A DNA stretch of 39,763 bases. Origin: an uncultured Sphingomonas sp. (GTDB lineage: Bacteria > Pseudomonadota > Alphaproteobacteria > Sphingomonadales > Sphingomonadaceae). The translations under genes and the position numbers were made by a program. The stretch spans positions 1 to 39,763 of the forward strand of contig NZ_CADCVZ010000027.1 of the NCBI RefSeq assembly GCF_902806265.1, given 5' to 3'. Under the pieces are notes generated by a model. The model did no database searches, was not told the DNA's origin, and saw only the letters and a program-made list of their open reading frames with translations. This document shows, piece after piece, positions 36,877 to 39,763 of this stretch (its first letter is position 1; every line of letters starts with the position of its first letter).

Positions 36877-38117
36877 GCGGCGAACAGCTCCAGCTGCTTT
36901 TGCTTGGGCTTGAGCAGCGTCGGCAGGTCGGCGCGGTCGGTCAGCAGCGTCGGGCGCCAGTCGGCGGTCACGATGAACGGCCGCACCTTGGCGACGCTGA
37001 CCGTCAGCCGCGCAACGTCGTCCAGGGTGAAGCGGCGGAAGCGGCGCGACTTGAGGATGCGGTCGACCGCCTTGGTGCCGAGCCCCGGCACCCGCAGCAG
37101 CTGCTCGCGCGGGGCGCGGTTGACGTCCACCGGGAAGTGCTCGCGAAACTTGAGCGCCCAGGCCAGCTTCGGGTCCATGTCGAGCGGCAGCATGCCGTTC
37201 GCGTCCGCCGCCTGCACCACCTCCGCCGGCTTGAAGCCATAGAAGCGCATCAGCCAGTCGGACTGATACAGCCGATGCTCGCGCATCAGCGGCGGGCGTT
37301 GGAGGGGCAGAACGGCGCTGGCGTCCGGAATGGGCGAGAAGGCGGAATAGTAGACGCGGCGCAGCGCGAAGCGGTCGTAGAGGGTCGAGGCCTTGCGGAC
37401 GATGTCCCCGTCGCTCGCCGCGTCCGCGCCGACGATCATCTGCGTGGATTGTCCGGCCGGTGCAAACCTGGGTGCTGACTTGAAGCGCTTGCCTGCGTCC
37501 TTGGTCTCGTCGATCGCGCCCTTGACCTCGCCCATCGCGCCTTCGATCCGGGCAGCGCTCTTCTCGGGCGCAAGGCGCTTCAGCCCCGGCTCGGTCGGCA
37601 GCTCGACGTTGATCGACATGCGGTCGGCATGGAGCCCGGCCTGCCGCACCAGCTCGGGATCGGCATCTGGGATGGTCTTGAGGTGGATATAGCCGCGGAA
37701 GTCGTGATCCTCGCGCAGCGAGCGCGCGACCTCCACCAGCTGCTCCATCGTGTAGTTGGACGAGCGGACGATGCCGGAAGAAAGGAACAGCCCCTCGATG
37801 TAGTTACGCTTGTAGAAGGCGAGCGTGAGGTTGACGACCTCCTGCGCCGTGAAGCGAGCGCGGCGGACGTTGGAGCTCTTGCGGTTGATACAGTAATGGC
37901 AGTCGAAGATGCAGCTGTTGGTCAGCAGGATCTTGAGCAGGCTGATGCACCGACCGTCGGGCGCATAGGCGTGGCAGATGCCCATGCCCTCCGATGAGCC
38001 CAGGCCCTTGCCGTCGCGGCTATCCCGCTTGGTCGTGCCGGAAGAAGCGCAGCTCGCGTCATATTTGGCCGCGTCCGCCAGGATTGCCAGCTTCTCGCGA
38101 GTGTCCAGCTGCGCCAT
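36873..38117 (-). CDS. UdgX-linked DNA modification/repair radical SAM protein
   Basis: A 414-residue radical SAM protein of the type annotated as putative DNA modification/repair rSAM linked to UDG (TIGR03916-like). The 4Fe-4S/SAM motif is CIFDCHYC at 69-76 (C69, C73, C76). Further signatures are SSGIVRSSNYTMEQ, HLKTIPDAD, SINVELPTEP and VDVNRAPREQLLRVPGLGTKAV at about 330-350, a helix-hairpin-helix that suggests DNA binding. Its reaction is unknown. An SOS box and promoter overlap its start, with a predicted leaderless mRNA. Its usual partner udgX lies on the same strand downstream, beyond the glycosidase gene. Confidence 0.92.
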   Translation of the reverse strand: MAQLDTREKLAILADAAKYDASCASSGTTKRDSRDGKGLGSSEGMGICHAYAPDGRCISLLKILLTNSCIFDCHYCINRKSSNVRRARFTAQEVVNLTLAFYKRNYIEGLFLSSGIVRSSNYTMEQLVEVARSLREDHDFRGYIHLKTIPDADPELVRQAGLHADRMSINVELPTEPGLKRLAPEKSAARIEGAMGEVKGAIDETKDAGKRFKSAPRFAPAGQSTQMIVGADAASDGDIVRKASTLYDRFALRRVYYSAFSPIPDASAVLPLQRPPLMREHRLYQSDWLMRFYGFKPAEVVQAADANGMLPLDMDPKLAWALKFREHFPVDVNRAPREQLLRVPGLGTKAVDRILKSRRFRRFTLDDVARLTVSVAKVRPFIVTADWRPTLLTDRADLPTLLKPKQKQLELFAA

Positions 38118-38152
38118 GCGTTCGATATATGTTCACGGGCAAGCGCTGTCCA
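38118..38152 (-). promoter_or_regulatory. LexA box and leaderless promoter of the radical SAM gene
   Basis: On the minus strand GAAC-ATATATC-GAAC (38134 to 38120) fits the alphaproteobacterial LexA box exactly. A -35 TGGACA (38152-38147) and a -10 TATATC (38129-38124) are 17 bp apart, with the -10 inside the box spacer. Six nt follow before the ATG, so +1 falls at the A of the start codon (38117). No Shine-Dalgarno is present, which agrees with a leaderless mRNA. Confidence 0.75.
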
Positions 38153-38180
38153 GCTTCTCCGCTCTTTTCCGGCGGTTAGC

Positions 38181-38990
38181 TCACACCGGCAGCTTGGATC
38201 GCGCCGCCCGTGCCGCGCCCTCCACCGGCACGTCGTGGATAACGCGGTAGCGCGCCTCGATCAGGCTGAAGATGCCGAACATCATCAGCCCCACCGCCAC
38301 GATCGAGTCCCAGGGGTTGGTCAGCCAGGCGAGTGCCTCGCGCATGCCGCCGGCTTCGCTGGCCTGCTCGTCAAGACCGGCTTGCAGCAGGAAGTAGCCG
38401 GTGATCAGGAAGACGAGACCGCGTGCGGCATAGCCGAGCCGGCCCACCCACTTGACCCATGACTCGTTCGCGACCCGGGCGTCGAGGTGCTTGCGGAAGC
38501 TGGTCTTGTACGCCTTGATCAACTGGTAGAGGCCGACGCCCAGCAGCACGAGTCCGCCGAGCAGCAGCAACAGGGCCCCGCCGGGCAGGCCGAGGGCGGT
38601 TTGCGCGCCCTGCTCCGCTCCGCCGCCGCCGCCGCCGCTGCTGCTGCTCGCGGTGCCACGGATCAGCCGCACGGCCTGCCAGGCCAGGAACAGGTGGACG
38701 AGCCCGCTCGCCGCGGCGCCGAGCCGCTCGCCCAGCCCCTTGGAGCCGTCCGGGTGCCGCTCGATGTTCAGCGCGGCATCGGCCAGCCGCCACAGCCCAT
38801 AGGCGAGCAGCCCTGCCGTCATCAGGATCAGCAGCCACTTGCCGGCGCCGCTCGCCAGTACCTGCAGCGCTCCGCTGGGGTCCTCCGCCCGCCCGCCGCG
38901 CAGGACCAGGAAAGCGATCACGAGGTAGAGCAATCCGCGCGCGGCGAAGCCGAGGCGGGTCAAAGTGGTCAGGCGCGCGGAAGCGTTCAT
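38181..38990 (-). CDS. DUF1206 membrane protein
   Basis: A 269-residue integral membrane protein with six predicted helices in three similar pairs. The DUF1206 signature LTRLGFAARGLLYLVIAFL at residues 7-25 recurs near 180 as VGRLGYAARGLVFLITGYF. An Ser/Gly-rich loop (about 115-127) lies between pairs. Function is unknown. ATG 38990 has AGGAGG upstream. It lies 63 bp upstream of the rSAM gene on the same strand, but that gene has its own promoter. Confidence 0.88.
   Translation of the reverse strand: MNASARLTTLTRLGFAARGLLYLVIAFLVLRGGRAEDPSGALQVLASGAGKWLLILMTAGLLAYGLWRLADAALNIERHPDGSKGLGERLGAAASGLVHLFLAWQAVRLIRGTASSSSGGGGGGAEQGAQTALGLPGGALLLLLGGLVLLGVGLYQLIKAYKTSFRKHLDARVANESWVKWVGRLGYAARGLVFLITGYFLLQAGLDEQASEAGGMREALAWLTNPWDSIVAVGLMMFGIFSLIEARYRVIHDVPVEGAARAARSKLPV
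38620..38646. repeat. (CCG)6(CTG)3 trinucleotide tract inside the DUF1206 gene
   Basis: Six CCG units followed by three CTG units encode, on the minus strand, the loop SSSSGGGGGG. Unit changes would keep the frame and only alter loop length. Confidence 0.85.
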
Positions 38991-39114
38991 GGGCGTGGGT
39001 CCTCCTGTTCGCTTGCCAACGGTTTGCACGAGTGATCCGTTCCGCCGGCGCAACGGCTGCTGCCGCGGCAGCGGCAAGGGCGTTGGTCGCGCAAGCTTGA
39101 ACAGGAGGTCTCCG

Positions 39115-39763
39115 TTGCGCATCCACCATCTGAATTGCGGGACCTGCTGCCCCTGGGGCGGGCGCGTGTTCGACGGTACCAGCCGCGGGCTGCTGCACGG
39201 GCACATCGTCTGCCATTGCCTGCTGCTGGAGACCGATGCGGGGCTGGTGCTGGTGGACACGGGCTTCGGGCGCAAGGATGTGCGCAACCACGGCCGCCTG
39301 TCCAAGTTCTTCCGCACGCTCAATCAGCCGCAGTTCCGCGAAGAGGAAACGGCGCTGCACCAGGTGCGGGCGCTTGGGCACGATCCCGCGGACGTGCGGC
39401 ATATCCTGATCACCCACCTCGACTTCGACCATGCCGGCGGGCTGGAAGACTTCCCCAATGCGACGGTGCACCTGACCGCCCGGGAGAAGGAGGTCGCGGA
39501 CGAGCAGCGCGGCGGCGCGTTCGTCGGCACGCGCCGCTACGCCCCATGGCAGTGGAACGAGGTGGACAGCTGGAAGCTGTACCCGATGGGCCGGGGCGAG
39601 CCGTGGATGGGGTTCGACGCGGTTCGCGACCTGGACGGGCTACCGCCGGAGATCCTGCTGGTGCCGCTGGCGGGGCACACCTGGGGGCACTCGGGGGTAG
39701 CCATCGACACGGGCGCAGGCTGGTTGTTCTACGCGGGCGACGCCTATTTCTTCCATGGCGAGG
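39115..39763 (+). CDS. Metallo-beta-lactamase-fold hydrolase (cut by window end)
   Basis: A TTG start at 39115, 6 nt after AGGAGG (39103-39108), opens a frame of at least 216 codons running off the window. It begins MRIHHLNCGTCCPWGG, then shows HCLLLETDAGLVLVDTGFG; the metal motif THLDFDHAGG at 100-109 (H101, D103, D105, H106); GHTWGHSG with H188; and YAGDAYF with D209. The fold matches the MBL hydrolases that include AHL lactonases, but the second histidine of HxHxDH is aspartate, a variant seen in a subgroup of unknown activity. It is divergent from the DUF1206 gene with a 124-bp gap in which only the two AGGAGG sites stand out. Confidence 0.82.
   Translation, partial: MRIHHLNCGTCCPWGGRVFDGTSRGLLHGHIVCHCLLLETDAGLVLVDTGFGRKDVRNHGRLSKFFRTLNQPQFREEETALHQVRALGHDPADVRHILITHLDFDHAGGLEDFPNATVHLTAREKEVADEQRGGAFVGTRRYAPWQWNEVDSWKLYPMGRGEPWMGFDAVRDLDGLPPEILLVPLAGHTWGHSGVAIDTGAGWLFYAGDAYFFHGE

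Overview
This is a GC-rich (roughly two-thirds G+C) chromosomal window that reads as an alphaproteobacterium, most likely Sphingomonadales (Sphingomonas or a close relative). That placement is inferred from the style of SdhCDA, HslVU, YajC-SecDF, BamD and LigA, from frequent GTG/TTG starts, from GTTC-N7-GTTC (alphaproteobacterial LexA) sites, and from a GTA-type three-TM holin. No 16S gene is present, so the genus is not proven. Nearly all DNA is coding; genes are tightly packed, often with 1-4 bp start/stop overlaps.

Layout. 1-2.4 kb: a tRNA-Thr, a ketopantoate-reductase-like gene, and a small lysis cassette made of a GH108 lysozyme broken by an 8-bp tandem duplication plus an intact holin. 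2.4-7.9 kb: an HKD phospholipase-D-like protein and a lipoprotein esterase, then hslV-hslU, a GFA/CENP-V-type protein behind a LexA-like site, and a convergent DUF2459 gene. 7.9-16.2 kb: tRNA-Pro, yajC-secD-secF, bamD, recN, a dienelactone-hydrolase-like gene and ligA, all on the plus strand (protein export, outer-membrane assembly, DNA repair and replication). 16.2-17.7 kb: a small HTH protein and a Crp/Fnr regulator flanked by two copies of a dispersed palindromic repeat. 17.7-21.5 kb, minus strand: a cytoplasmic chemoreceptor, an SDR, a subclass B3 metallo-beta-lactamase and prmA; the last three overlap. 21.7-27.2 kb: sdhCDA without sdhB, an NTF2-like gene, creD behind a leader that can pair with its ribosome-binding site, and a LOG-family protein. 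27.2-30.2 kb, minus: mutY, nudC, a membrane-anchored cytochrome c and a DUF1801 gene. 30.2-33.9 kb, plus: dciA, a DsbA-like lipoprotein and a TonB-dependent siderophore receptor behind a Fur-box-like site. 33.9-38.2 kb: a DUF4130-UdgX fusion, a GH-A-clan glycosidase on the opposite strand, and the UdgX-linked radical SAM gene. The window ends with a DUF1206 membrane protein and a metallo-hydrolase cut by the window edge.

The strongest candidate for a poorly described system is the UdgX/radical-SAM pair. The radical SAM gene has a LexA box whose spacer holds the -10 hexamer of a 17-bp-spaced promoter, and the predicted transcript starts on the A of the start codon (leaderless). This predicts an SOS-induced uracil-DNA response. 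Other items worth checking are the broken lysozyme, a 10-bp motif shared upstream of the lysozyme and HTH genes, the creD leader and the complete B3 beta-lactamase. DNA-maintenance genes are unusually well represented (recN, ligA, mutY, nudC, dciA, udgX, rSAM), but most are separate transcription units, so this is gene content rather than evidence of one operon.
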